From NCBI RefSeq assembly GCF_014203705.1, contig NZ_JACHJR010000001.1, positions 744,001-808,000 on the forward strand: a stretch of DNA of 64,000 nucleotides. The letters are read 5' to 3'. Position 1 is the stretch's first letter; every line of letters begins with the position of its first letter. The notes beneath the pieces are model-generated. The model did no database searches. It was not told the origin of the DNA and saw only the letters and a list, made by a program, of their open reading frames with translations. Positions 44,998 through 54,359 of this stretch are shown here, piece after piece. The position numbers and the translations under genes are program-made. Source of the DNA: Kitasatospora gansuensis. GTDB lineage: Bacteria > Actinomycetota > Actinomycetes > Streptomycetales > Streptomycetaceae.

Positions 44998-46101
44998 TCA
45001 CTTGCCGGAGCCGCTGTCGGTCGGTGTTCCGTGGTAGCGGCCGCTGCTGCGGTGCCACTCGCGGTTGCCGGCCAGCCAGGCCTCAAGCCCGGTCAGGAAC
45101 AGCCCCAGCTGCGGCGTCGCGAACCTCGTCAGGTCACGGCACTGGGCGTCGAACCCGGCCATCAGCTCGTTGTGCAGGTTCACTCCCCGTACATGCGCCT
45201 CCTCGAACGAGCAGCCCTCCTCCGCGGCGATCGCCTCGCGTACCCCGAACTGGAAGACCCCCGCGCCGGACTCCTTGCGCGCCGAGTGCAGGTCGTTGAC
45301 CAGGACCGTGATCAGCCCGGCCAGCTTCACCGCGCGGCGCACCGGCGGGTGGGAGTAGAGGTCGTGGGAGAGTTCGTAGCCGTCGACGATGTCGATGAGG
45401 GTGGTGCACGGGGTGAAGCTGTTGGCCTGGCGCGATCCGAGGTACTCCCAGACCGGCGCGACCTCCTTGCGCATGTGCCAGTTGGACTCCTGGGCCATCG
45501 CGACGAACAGCGCCAGGTCCTCGTGCCGGACCCGGGCGACCTGCTGGGGTGTCGCGTACCGCGCGGTGTGGTCGATGTAGTCGCGCAGCGCGACCAGGAC
45601 CGGGTCGGCCTTCATCGCCTGCTCGGTGTGCCGGTCGTAACGGTCCGTCAGGAACGGCCGGTCCACCGCCGACATGGCCACGGACAGCCGCCGGGCGACC
45701 TGGTCGAGGGTGGCGCCGGCCCGGACGTCGTCCACGTAGTAGTCGTCGAGCGCGAACAGCGCCGCCATCGACTTGCCGGCCAGGAACAGCCGGTCGCGGT
45801 CGTCGGTGTTCGGGTGCGTCAGCATGGCGTACCGGCCGAAGTCGCACTGCTCCAGGTAGTCGAGGTGGCCTTCGTACAGGCCGATCCGCTCGGCCCAGGC
45901 CAGCAGCATCGCGTTGATCTCCCGGCCCAGCGGCTCGTCGACGCGGAACGGGGCGCAGCCGTCCAGCCCGTCGCCGTCGCGCGTCACCGCTCGGCGCGGG
46001 CCGACCAGCCGCGCGGCGGCGGTCCCGAGACCCGACGGCCCCGGCAGGCCCGTCCCCCGCCACCAGCCGGCCCGCACGTCGCCCCGCAGGTCCACGCCCA
46101 T
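44998..46101 (-). CDS. Class I terpene synthase, 2-methylisoborneol-synthase-like
   Basis: 367 aa from ATG 46101 with GAGGGGG upstream. Asp-rich motif DDYYVDD at 119-125, NSE/DTE motif NDLHSARKE at 269-277, and the C-terminal RY pair (RYHG). The region FGRYAMLTHPNTDD and GLEAWLAGNREWHRSSGRYH are close to 2-methylisoborneol synthases. Those act on 2-methyl-GPP and normally sit by a GPP methyltransferase gene; none is seen here. It could use GPP, FPP or 2-methyl-GPP. No encapsulin gene is present either. Confidence 0.85.
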   Translation of the reverse strand: MGVDLRGDVRAGWWRGTGLPGPSGLGTAAARLVGPRRAVTRDGDGLDGCAPFRVDEPLGREINAMLLAWAERIGLYEGHLDYLEQCDFGRYAMLTHPNTDDRDRLFLAGKSMAALFALDDYYVDDVRAGATLDQVARRLSVAMSAVDRPFLTDRYDRHTEQAMKADPVLVALRDYIDHTARYATPQQVARVRHEDLALFVAMAQESNWHMRKEVAPVWEYLGSRQANSFTPCTTLIDIVDGYELSHDLYSHPPVRRAVKLAGLITVLVNDLHSARKESGAGVFQFGVREAIAAEEGCSFEEAHVRGVNLHNELMAGFDAQCRDLTRFATPQLGLFLTGLEAWLAGNREWHRSSGRYHGTPTDSGSGK

Positions 46102-46403
46102 CAGCTGCCCCCTCGAAAAATAGTTCGCCGCGGCGACACGGTCAGCCGGCGGGCCGCCCGGCTTCGGCAAGTCCGGACAGCAAGACCGTACGGATACACA
46201 CCACTTCGTACTCGTCACCCTCCGGCAAACCCCCCGTACGAGCGGAACCGAAGCTCTCCGGCACGACCCGCGCGCCCACGGGCGCAGTCCGGCGGCATCG
46301 GCCGAGGGCCGCACCTGACGCAGCGTGGGCCCGGCCGTCGGCGCGGTGCCGACGGTCGGGCCCAGCTGTGGTCACCGGCGGACGAGACCCGCCGGAGGGC
46401 CGG
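46102..46403. other. Intergenic region
   Basis: Contains the leader of the terpene synthase and a terminator for the chitinase gene (46327-46363). No gene is supported. Confidence 0.5.
46327..46363 (-). terminator. Hairpin after the chitinase gene
   Basis: 16-bp arms (46327-46342 and 46348-46363) with one G-U, 5-nt loop. Confidence 0.85.
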
Positions 46404-48152
46404 TCAGGCGATCGAGAAGTCGTCGCCGTAGACGCTGCCCTGGCCGTACCAGCCGTGCAGGTAGACGGTGACGGTGCCCGAGGCGCCGGTGGTGAACGGG
46501 ACGGTGAGCTTGGTCCACGTGGTGGCGTTCGGCGTCCAGGTGCTGGCCGTCGCACCGCCGCTCACGCCGACGTAGGCGTAGCTGCCCTGGACCCAGGCGG
46601 TCAGCGTGTAGCTGGTGTTGGGCGCCAGCGTGACGCTCTGCCCGCACTGGCCGGTCTGCGAGCCGGTCACCGCCGCCTGCAGCGACTTGGTGCCGCTGTG
46701 CGCCGGGGTGGAGACCACCGCGCCGCCGGGCTGGCAGGTCCACGGGGCCGGACTGCCGGTCTCCAGGCCGCCGTTGACCAGGCCGGTCGGGTTGCCGGTG
46801 CCGGTCACCGTCAGGGTGTAGGTGGCGGTGTGACTGCCGGAGGCGCCGGTGGCCTTGACCGTCAGCGGGTAGCTGCCTGGCACGGTCGCCGCCGTGGTCG
46901 AGACCGACAGCGTCGCCCCCGAACCCGCCGTCACCGTACCGGGGTTGACCGAAGCCGTGACACCGGCCGGAGCACCGGTGACGGTCAGCGCCAGGCTCTG
47001 CGCCGCACCCGAAGTGACGGCGGTCGAGATGGCGGCCGTGGCGGAGGAGCCCGCGACCACCGAACCGGCGGTCGGCGCGGCGGTCACCGAGAAGTCGTTG
47101 GCCGGGGTGGTGGTCCCGCTGGTGTAAGGCGCGAAGATCCGGGAGAAGTCCCAGGTGCCCTGGCTGATGCCGGAGCAGTTGTCGGAGCCCTTCGTGCCGA
47201 CGCAGCCGCCGTTGTCGCGTTGGAGCGCCCAGAACGAGAGCGTGTTGACGCCCTTGGAGAGCGCCCAGTTGTAGACCGTGGTGGCGTTCGCCAGAGTGAA
47301 GGTCTCGGCCGGACCGAAGTCGTCGATGCCGATCATCTCGATGATGCCGATCGAGCCCCACAGCTGCGCCGGGGTCCGGCTCGGGTAGAGCTGCGCCAGC
47401 TGGTTGTACAGGCCGGTGGTGGCAGTCTGGGTGTCGGTCGCCATGTTGTGCGCGGCGTTGTCGTAGTAGTCGAACGTCATCTGGTTGACGACGTCGATCC
47501 GCGCGTTGTTGGCGATCGCGTTCCGCAGTACGGCGAGCCCGTTGTCGGCCAGCCCCTGGGTGGTGGTCGGCAGGGTGTAGGAGAACTGGATCGACCGGCC
47601 GTTGGCCGCCGCCCAGTCCTGCACCAGCTTGATCGCCTTGTTCCGGCGGTCGATGCCGCCGCTGTTGGTCAGCGAGTTGTCCTCGATGTCCAGGTCGATC
47701 CGGCTGATCTCGTACGTCGTGATGACCTTCTCGAAGGCCGCCGCGATCTGGTTCACGTCGGTGCAGCTGTCGGCGAGTTCGGTGCCGGTGTTGTCCGCCG
47801 TGTAGCCGCCGAAGGACGGGATGACGTCCCCGCCGTTGGCCCGGATGGTGGCGATGTCGGCGCCGAATATCGACGAGGAGACCGGCATCGCGGTGTCGCC
47901 GTTCCAGAGCGGCGTGCAGGAGCCCTTGGTGGCGGTCTGCAGGAAGGCCATGGTGAGGTTCTTGGCGCCGGACTGGGCGGCCAGCGCGGCCGGGCTCTCG
48001 CCGGTCCAGGCTTCGAAGTACGGGGCGAAGATCCGGGTCGGCAGCGGGGTCGCGGCCTGGGCGGCGGCGGTGCCCGCCGTCAGCAGGCCGGCCGAGGCGG
48101 CCACGGTGGCAAAGGCGGCCACCACGGCCCGGACAGATCTACGGAGGCGCAT
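46404..48152 (-). CDS. Secreted GH18 chitinase with fibronectin/Ig-like and C-terminal binding domain
   Basis: 582 aa from ATG 48152 with GGAG upstream. Signal peptide to about residue 34. GH18 barrel with catalytic motif DLDIED (153-158; acid-base E157), SxGG-type strand IPSFGGY and product-side QMTFDYYDN. An Ig-like region (about 345-435) and a CBM-like C-terminal jelly roll (GGLETGSPAPWTCQ) follow. Hydrolyses chitin outside the cell. Has a DasR-type site in its promoter. Confidence 0.9.
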   Translation of the reverse strand: MRLRRSVRAVVAAFATVAASAGLLTAGTAAAQAATPLPTRIFAPYFEAWTGESPAALAAQSGAKNLTMAFLQTATKGSCTPLWNGDTAMPVSSSIFGADIATIRANGGDVIPSFGGYTADNTGTELADSCTDVNQIAAAFEKVITTYEISRIDLDIEDNSLTNSGGIDRRNKAIKLVQDWAAANGRSIQFSYTLPTTTQGLADNGLAVLRNAIANNARIDVVNQMTFDYYDNAAHNMATDTQTATTGLYNQLAQLYPSRTPAQLWGSIGIIEMIGIDDFGPAETFTLANATTVYNWALSKGVNTLSFWALQRDNGGCVGTKGSDNCSGISQGTWDFSRIFAPYTSGTTTPANDFSVTAAPTAGSVVAGSSATAAISTAVTSGAAQSLALTVTGAPAGVTASVNPGTVTAGSGATLSVSTTAATVPGSYPLTVKATGASGSHTATYTLTVTGTGNPTGLVNGGLETGSPAPWTCQPGGAVVSTPAHSGTKSLQAAVTGSQTGQCGQSVTLAPNTSYTLTAWVQGSYAYVGVSGGATASTWTPNATTWTKLTVPFTTGASGTVTVYLHGWYGQGSVYGDDFSIA

Positions 48153-48374
48153 GGGTTCTCCAACGGGCGTGTCGGTGTTGGTGGTTGGTGACACTTGAGC
48201 AGCCCGGCCGAAGCCGTGGCGAAGTGCCCGCGCCAGAGTGGTACCGGGGCGGGAACGGCGGTGCAGGGGGCACGGTCGCCGTACGGGACGGGGGTGGTCG
48301 GGAGTTGGGCAGGGCAAGCCCCGCCGGCCGGATTCACACCCCCACAGCGCATCCCGGTCGGATGGACAACGCTT

Positions 48375-48403
48375 ATCGTTGGACTAGACCACCTGTCTGT
48401 CAA
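48375..48403 (-). promoter_or_regulatory. Chitinase promoter with DasR-type (dre) site
   Basis: On the minus strand TTGACA (48403-48398) is followed by a dre-like TGGTCTAGTCCA (48391-48380) and an AACGAT-like -10 box. The dre differs from consensus TGGTCTAGACCA at one position. It lies about 228 bp before the chitinase ATG. Position between -35 and -10 suggests repression by the GlcNAc regulator DasR. Confidence 0.65.
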
Positions 48404-48471
48404 GAGTCCTAATAGTTCGTCACCAAAGCCTTTACCGGCGCTTGCCCTGCCCACTACCTTCGGGCAGCGAA

Positions 48472-48506
48472 CGGCCGACGGACCGTCAGAAACGGTCCGT
48501 CGGCCG
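48472..48506 (-). terminator. Hairpin after the 1921-aa surface protein gene
   Basis: 15-bp perfect arms (48472-48486 and 48492-48506) with a 5-nt loop, 9 bp past the stop. Confidence 0.9.
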
Positions 48507-48514
48507 CGTCCTGC

Positions 48515-51500
48515 TCAGCGTCGGCGGCTCACCACCCGGGCCCCGAGGCCGAGCAGCAGCAGAGCGAGCGAGCCGAGGGCCCAGCGCCGGGGGTCACTGC
48601 CGGTCACCGGCAGTGGCGGCACGGGCGGCACCGGCGGCTGCGGCGGCTTGCCGAAGGTATTGGTGACGGTGATCCGGTCCTCGGCGCTGCCGCCGAGCAG
48701 CAGGGCGTGGGCCGGGTCCCCGTGGTCGACGGTGACGGATTCGGCGCCCGCGCCGTCGGGTTCGGCCAGCCAGCACGCGGCGCCGGCCGGCAGCGGCTCG
48801 GGCAGGTCGTCCACCGTCCTGGCCTGACCGGGCCGGAGCCGGTACGGCCGACGGTCCACCAGCACGATCGGGTCGGCCCCGGGGCCGGTGACCAGTCGGC
48901 AGCTGAGCTCGACCGCGAACTCCCGGTCCGCGACCAGCCCGGCACCGGGCCCGGCGGCCTGCTTGAGCAGGACCAGCGAGGCCGGACGGTACTCGTTGAC
49001 CGCCGTGACGGTGAGGTCGACGGCTTCGGCGGTGACCTCGGCGGCGTGCTGCTCGTCCGGGTGCGAGACCGTCACCGAGCTTGCCCCGCTGGCCAGTTCA
49101 CCGGCCCAGCAGCGGGTGCCGGTGAGCAGCAGCTCGGGCAGCACGACGGTGCGTCCGGACTGGACGGTCACGGTGCGGTTAAGCGTGTCCTTGCCATCCC
49201 GGCGGCAGATCACGTGGAGCTGGAAGGCGGCGTCCCGCAGGTACCCGGTCTCGGCCAGCGGACCGGTCAGCTTCTTGGCCAGGGTGATCCGCCCGGCGTG
49301 GAAGGTGTTGACCAGTTCGGCGGTGGCCAGGTCGGTCGTCCCCTCCTTGATCACCACGCTGCGGACCGGTTCGGCCGGCACGTCGGCGCCGCCGTTCGCG
49401 GTCTCGGTGACCGTGCAGAGCGCGCCCACCGGCAGGCCGTCCAGCTGCCCGGACAGCCGGTCGGGACCGGTGAGTTCGAGCTCCCGGGTGACCACGGCGG
49501 TCCGCCCGTTGAAGTCGCAGGAGACCGCGAACCTGAACGGCCCGTGCGCCAGTGCGGCGCCCGCGCCGGTGACCTTCTTGCCGACGACCAGGGAGCCGAC
49601 CGCGAACTCGTTGGTGATGATGACGGTGGCCGTCCCGCCGCTCGGCGCGGGGCTCAACTGCACGGCCGCGCCGACCGGGACCTCCGGGTCGACCCGGTCG
49701 GACCGGGTGAGTTCGTAGCGGACCCGGGTGGCCCCGCCGGTACCGGTCTCGTCGACATCGCACCGGCTGCCCTGCGGCAGCCCGCTGACGGCCTGGGAGC
49801 CGTCGCCGGTGAAGATCAGCTCCTGCGGGAAGCCGGGCAGCCTGGTCCCGTTGAAGCCGCAGTCCACGGTCACCTTGAACGGCCCCTGACCGACCGTCAC
49901 CGCCGCCTCGCCGGTGACCCGCTTGGCGACCAGCAGGTCCTTGCGCGGGTACTGGTTGCCGATCTCCTCCTGCTGCCAGACGGTGGCGTCGGCGGCCCGG
50001 GTGACGGTGACCACGACGGCGTTGGCCTCGCCCTGGTGGTCGCTCTGCGCGCCGGCCGAGTCGGTCTCCCAGAACCGGCAGACCGCACCGACCGGGACAC
50101 CGCCCAGCTCGAACGGCTTGTCCGGGCTGAACTTCACGCTGCCGGCCCGGACTTCGACGTTCTCCCCAGCAGCGGTGGTGAGCAGGCAGGAGTACGCCAG
50201 ACCGAACGGCCCGATGGCGACCCCGGCCGGCGGGTCGAGCACTCGCTTCAGGAGCCGGACGTTGCCGAAGACCAGCCCGATCCCGGCCTTCGGCGGCTCG
50301 GTCACCGGCAGCACGGTGGTGGTCCCGCCCACCTTGACGGTCTCGGTGTGGGCGAAGGAGTTCCAGGCGACCGAGGGGAAGCCGGGCACGGTCAGGTCGG
50401 CGGGAGCCCGGAACGGCACCGTGAAGGTGACCGCGGCCCCCGGCGCCAGCCCGGACGGGAACGCGACGTCGGTCTCGAAGGCGGTGGCCCGGTTGGTGTC
50501 GGTACCCCAGGAGGCGTCCTTGCAGGCGCGCTTGGGGGTACCGACCTTCCGCCCGCACGGGTTTCCGGTGCGGGTGTACGTGAGGTCGGCCGAGCCCGGG
50601 CCGGTGAACACCACCGGCCCCGCCAGAGTCGGGACGCTGTCCCACTCGGTGCCCCGGGGCTCGTCGCCGAGCAGGACGCCGGTGTCCTTGGGCGCCGGGA
50701 AGACGTCCAGCAGTTGCAGCGAACGGGCCGGTTCGGTACCGGTGTTCTCGACCCGGATCAGAAAGGAGAAGTTCTGGCCGGGCCGGGTCAGCGCCACGCA
50801 CGGGTAGCGGGTGAACACCGTTCCGCTGACGGTGAGTTCGGGGCAGCGCGGGTCGCCGGCCGGGACCGGGGCACCGGTGTTGGCGTCCTGGTAGCCGAGC
50901 GAACGGTCCCCGGTGACCCACTTGGCGGCGTCGAAGGAGACACCGGAGCGCGAGGTGACCTGGGCCGAGGAGGTGCAGAAGGTGCCGGTGCCGTAGCGCG
51001 GGTCGTCCACCACGGTCCCCAGCCGGGGCGAGCTCGGGTCGCAGTTCACCTTGGGCACGGTGTCCGAGCCCGCGCCGAAGACGTTGGTGATGGTGGTCCC
51101 GGCCGCCACACCGCCGTTCAGCTTGACCTGGTAGCCGACGGTGACCTTGCTGTTGGGGAAGAGTGTCCAACCGGGGAACCGCCAGACCAGTTTGACGATC
51201 CGTCCGTCCGCGTCCCGGACCGGTTCGAAGGTCACCTTGGCCGGCTGGGACGCGCCCGGCCGCTGGACGTACCGCAGGGTGTACGGAAGCCCGTTGTCGC
51301 CCTGGAAGGTGTCGTCGAAGCGCAGCCCGGCCGGGATCTCGTCGACCACCACCGGGTCCGGCACGGGTGCGGTACCGGTGTTCTCGACGTGCAGGTTGAA
51401 CGGCGCGACCGAGCCCGGGCTGAGCACCGTACTGGCCGGCTCCTTCTCCACCCGGATCCGGTTGGTGCCCTCCTGCACGGCCAGCGAGGCCGTGCTGTCC

Positions 51501-54280
51501 GGGATCGGGAAGGTTCCGCCCGGCGGCTGCAGGGTGCTCTCCCCGGCCGCGCTCGCGGTGTTCGCCAGCACGTCCGGGATCGGGGTCCCCGGGGCGGAGC
51601 GCAGCCCGCTGCGCGGCTTGACCACCAGACAGACGCTGCTGCCCGGGCAGTCGCCCCAGGTCGGCGGTGCGGTGGCGGGCAGGATGCCGTACCCGCCGGC
51701 CGAGTTGGTGAAGGTGACCCGGACGCCCTGGATGTCGGCCGGGTCCACCCCGGCCGGGAAGCCGGGCTTGGTGTCGCCGGTCGGGGTGCCGTTGACGAAG
51801 ACCGGTGGGTTGGCCCGGCAGCCGGTGGTGCAGACGTCCACCTGCACCCGGTCGGCGCCGTTGGGGAAGGTGATCCCGGCGAGTGCGGTCACCGTGACCG
51901 CGTCGAAGAAGTCCGGGTCCGTGTCGGTGACGATCAGTCGCTTCAGGCCGACGTTCCCGCTGTTGAGGGTGGTCAGCCGGAGCGTGACGTCCTGCGGGGT
52001 GATGCCGGTGACCGGGCGCAGCACGGTGCCGGGGGCCAGCGTCTTCTGCAGCGAGGCGGCGGCCTTGGCCGGCTTCACCTCGACGGCGGGCGAGCAGCTC
52101 GGGCTGCCCGTGGCCGCCCCGTTGACGGTGACGGCGGCGCAGTTGGTCAGCGTGCCGGAGGTGACGCCGGGCCGGAGCCGGACGGTGACGGTGGCCCGCA
52201 TGAAGCCGCCCGGCGGGATGCCGTCCGGCTCGGTCAGCCGCACGCCCTTCGCCCGGGCGAGCAGGGCGCTGTCCGGCGGCACGTACGCCACCCACGCCTT
52301 GACGCTCGGGTCGTAGAGCTCCAGGCCGAGGTGCAGGGTGCGCGGGTTGCCGTCGGTGGAGACCGCGACGATCTCCAGCTGGTCGAACGGGTTGCCGGCG
52401 GCGAGTGGATCGGCCGGGTCGGTGACCCGGACGTTCGGCTGGGTGACGTTGCCGGTGTTGCTGTAGCCGAGGCTGAAGGTGAGGTCCTGGCCGGGCGGGA
52501 TCTCGGTCCAGGACGAGGACTTGAAGCCGTTGCCCTCCGGGTTGCGCTCCTGCACCTTGAGCGCGGCACAGTCGGTCACGGCGGCCGAACCCGAGCCGTT
52601 CGACGGGTTGGCGGCGGAGGCGTCCGCGCAGTCCAGCACGCCGTCGGTGGCGTCCTGGGCGGTGACCTTGTCGTTGAGGGTGCCGTGCACCGAGAGCCTG
52701 CCGACCGCTCCGGGCTGGATGCTGCCGGCGCCGCCCTGCTCACCCCGGTAGGTGACCGAGATCCGCTTCGGCGGACTGCCGGCCGGGCAGCCGGTGGCCG
52801 AAAGGGTCTGCGAGGCGGGCGGGTTGACGAGGTTCACCGGGGCCGGGGTGGAGCCGTCCCGGCAGGTGACGGTGAGTTGGGCGGTGGTGGCACCGGGCGG
52901 GAAGTCGACCTTCAGCTTGTCGGCGTCGAACTTGTCGAACTCGGTGGCGGCCGAGTCGGACGGTTCGGTGACGGTCAGCGAGGAGACCGGGAACGGCGAG
53001 CTGTTCTTCGCGTTCAACTGCGCGGTGGCGCCGGACTTCTCGCCCCGGACCACGGTCCCGTTCTGGGTGAAGTCCCCCCGGTTGTCCGGGAAGAACAGCT
53101 TGTCCAGGTCGACGGTGGCGAGGTTGGGCAGGATGTCGTGGTCGGTGCAGGCGGGGATGCCGACGATGGTGTACTTGCTGGCCGCGTCCTTGACCGCCGA
53201 GTCGGCGCAGTTGCGCACCGTCTTGCGGGTGGCCGGGCTGATCTGGGCCCCGCTGGTGCGCTCGGTGCGGCGCAGCTTCACCTGCATCGGCACGGTGCCG
53301 CCGACGGGGTCGTACGGCAGGGTGCTGCCGGTGGAGTTGGTGAACTCGAAGCGTACGCCGGTGACCTGACCGGCCGTCACCCCGGCGGGCAGCGTGAGGC
53401 CGGGGCCGGCGGTCGCGGTGCCGCGCACCCACTCGCTCTCCGCGCACTTGCTGCCGGGCGGCTTGGTGCACACCAGCACGGTGACCCGGTCCGCCCCTTC
53501 GGGCATCCGGGAGACCGGGCCGAGCGAGACCAGGTCGAAGTTCTCGTACAGGGCGGCGGTCTCGTCCTGCACGTCCAGCCTGCTCACGCCGTCGACGGTG
53601 GCCGAGGTGTTGGCGGCGCCGAGGGTGATGGTGGAGACGCCGTCGCTCTGCGCCACGTCCGAGCCCGGCTGCCAGCTCTTGGTGGCCTTGGCGTCCAGCA
53701 GCTTCGGGACGGTGACGGTCTGGGTGACGGTGCCGATCACCTGACTGGCGTTGTCGGCGCCGGCCGTCGCGGTGTTGGTGACCGAGTCGCCGTCCTCCAG
53801 CGGCCCGGTGGCGGGGACCCGCATGCCGATCGAGACGTCCGCCGTGGTCCCGGCGGGCAGGCCGACCGATCCGGCCGGGTTGGGCGGGGAGGCCAGCGGG
53901 CTGCGGAACTCGATCCGCAGCTTGCGGGTGGCCGGGTCGTAGGTCACCAGCTGGGTCGGCGTGGACGGCGGCAGCGAGGTCATCTCGAACTCGGGCGGCA
54001 GCACGTCCTCGATGTGGGCGTTCACGCAGGAGACGCTGAGCGAGGAGCAGGACAGGGTCAGCTTGTACGAGAAGGCCGACCCGGGCACCAGGGGGTTCGG
54101 TGCCCCCTCCACCGCCTTGCCCAGCGACATCACCGGCCCGGCGGCCACCGCGGGCGGCACCCCGAGCAGGGTGGCCGCCAGGCTCAGGACGGCCGCGACC
54201 GCCACCGCCCACGGCAGCCGACGACGTCCCGTACCGGTGAGAGACCCCACGACCGCTCCGTTGTTCGACCGACCCGACAC
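48515..54280 (-). CDS. Giant LPVTG-anchored repeat surface protein
   Basis: 1921 aa from GTG 54280. Signal peptide to about residue 47; many DUF11-like beta-sandwich repeats (for example YSNTGNVTQPNVRVTDP; VENTGTEPARSLQLLDV); then four to five Cys-containing DUF5979-like repeats (LVVGKKVTGAGAALAHGPF) about 100 residues apart; Pro-rich tract PPVPPVPPLP; sorting signal LPVTG; membrane helix; RRR tail. Structural wall-anchored adhesin or matrix protein. No sortase gene is nearby. No ribosome binding site is strong at the start, so GTG 54280 is a choice among several. Confidence 0.85.
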   Translation of the reverse strand: MSGRSNNGAVVGSLTGTGRRRLPWAVAVAAVLSLAATLLGVPPAVAAGPVMSLGKAVEGAPNPLVPGSAFSYKLTLSCSSLSVSCVNAHIEDVLPPEFEMTSLPPSTPTQLVTYDPATRKLRIEFRSPLASPPNPAGSVGLPAGTTADVSIGMRVPATGPLEDGDSVTNTATAGADNASQVIGTVTQTVTVPKLLDAKATKSWQPGSDVAQSDGVSTITLGAANTSATVDGVSRLDVQDETAALYENFDLVSLGPVSRMPEGADRVTVLVCTKPPGSKCAESEWVRGTATAGPGLTLPAGVTAGQVTGVRFEFTNSTGSTLPYDPVGGTVPMQVKLRRTERTSGAQISPATRKTVRNCADSAVKDAASKYTIVGIPACTDHDILPNLATVDLDKLFFPDNRGDFTQNGTVVRGEKSGATAQLNAKNSSPFPVSSLTVTEPSDSAATEFDKFDADKLKVDFPPGATTAQLTVTCRDGSTPAPVNLVNPPASQTLSATGCPAGSPPKRISVTYRGEQGGAGSIQPGAVGRLSVHGTLNDKVTAQDATDGVLDCADASAANPSNGSGSAAVTDCAALKVQERNPEGNGFKSSSWTEIPPGQDLTFSLGYSNTGNVTQPNVRVTDPADPLAAGNPFDQLEIVAVSTDGNPRTLHLGLELYDPSVKAWVAYVPPDSALLARAKGVRLTEPDGIPPGGFMRATVTVRLRPGVTSGTLTNCAAVTVNGAATGSPSCSPAVEVKPAKAAASLQKTLAPGTVLRPVTGITPQDVTLRLTTLNSGNVGLKRLIVTDTDPDFFDAVTVTALAGITFPNGADRVQVDVCTTGCRANPPVFVNGTPTGDTKPGFPAGVDPADIQGVRVTFTNSAGGYGILPATAPPTWGDCPGSSVCLVVKPRSGLRSAPGTPIPDVLANTASAAGESTLQPPGGTFPIPDSTASLAVQEGTNRIRVEKEPASTVLSPGSVAPFNLHVENTGTAPVPDPVVVDEIPAGLRFDDTFQGDNGLPYTLRYVQRPGASQPAKVTFEPVRDADGRIVKLVWRFPGWTLFPNSKVTVGYQVKLNGGVAAGTTITNVFGAGSDTVPKVNCDPSSPRLGTVVDDPRYGTGTFCTSSAQVTSRSGVSFDAAKWVTGDRSLGYQDANTGAPVPAGDPRCPELTVSGTVFTRYPCVALTRPGQNFSFLIRVENTGTEPARSLQLLDVFPAPKDTGVLLGDEPRGTEWDSVPTLAGPVVFTGPGSADLTYTRTGNPCGRKVGTPKRACKDASWGTDTNRATAFETDVAFPSGLAPGAAVTFTVPFRAPADLTVPGFPSVAWNSFAHTETVKVGGTTTVLPVTEPPKAGIGLVFGNVRLLKRVLDPPAGVAIGPFGLAYSCLLTTAAGENVEVRAGSVKFSPDKPFELGGVPVGAVCRFWETDSAGAQSDHQGEANAVVVTVTRAADATVWQQEEIGNQYPRKDLLVAKRVTGEAAVTVGQGPFKVTVDCGFNGTRLPGFPQELIFTGDGSQAVSGLPQGSRCDVDETGTGGATRVRYELTRSDRVDPEVPVGAAVQLSPAPSGGTATVIITNEFAVGSLVVGKKVTGAGAALAHGPFRFAVSCDFNGRTAVVTRELELTGPDRLSGQLDGLPVGALCTVTETANGGADVPAEPVRSVVIKEGTTDLATAELVNTFHAGRITLAKKLTGPLAETGYLRDAAFQLHVICRRDGKDTLNRTVTVQSGRTVVLPELLLTGTRCWAGELASGASSVTVSHPDEQHAAEVTAEAVDLTVTAVNEYRPASLVLLKQAAGPGAGLVADREFAVELSCRLVTGPGADPIVLVDRRPYRLRPGQARTVDDLPEPLPAGAACWLAEPDGAGAESVTVDHGDPAHALLLGGSAEDRITVTNTFGKPPQPPVPPVPPLPVTGSDPRRWALGSLALLLLGLGARVVSRRR

Positions 54281-54359
54281 TCAGTCACACTAAGTGGAGA
54301 TACGATCACTCTCGGCCAGGCGCCGCCGAATGCCGCTCCGACGGAGCAGTGACAGCCCG

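Noticed and set aside
48707..54352. Long plus-strand reading frame (1881 codons)
   Set aside because: Antisense shadow of the surface protein gene; low-complexity Gly/Arg/Val composition, no start signal.
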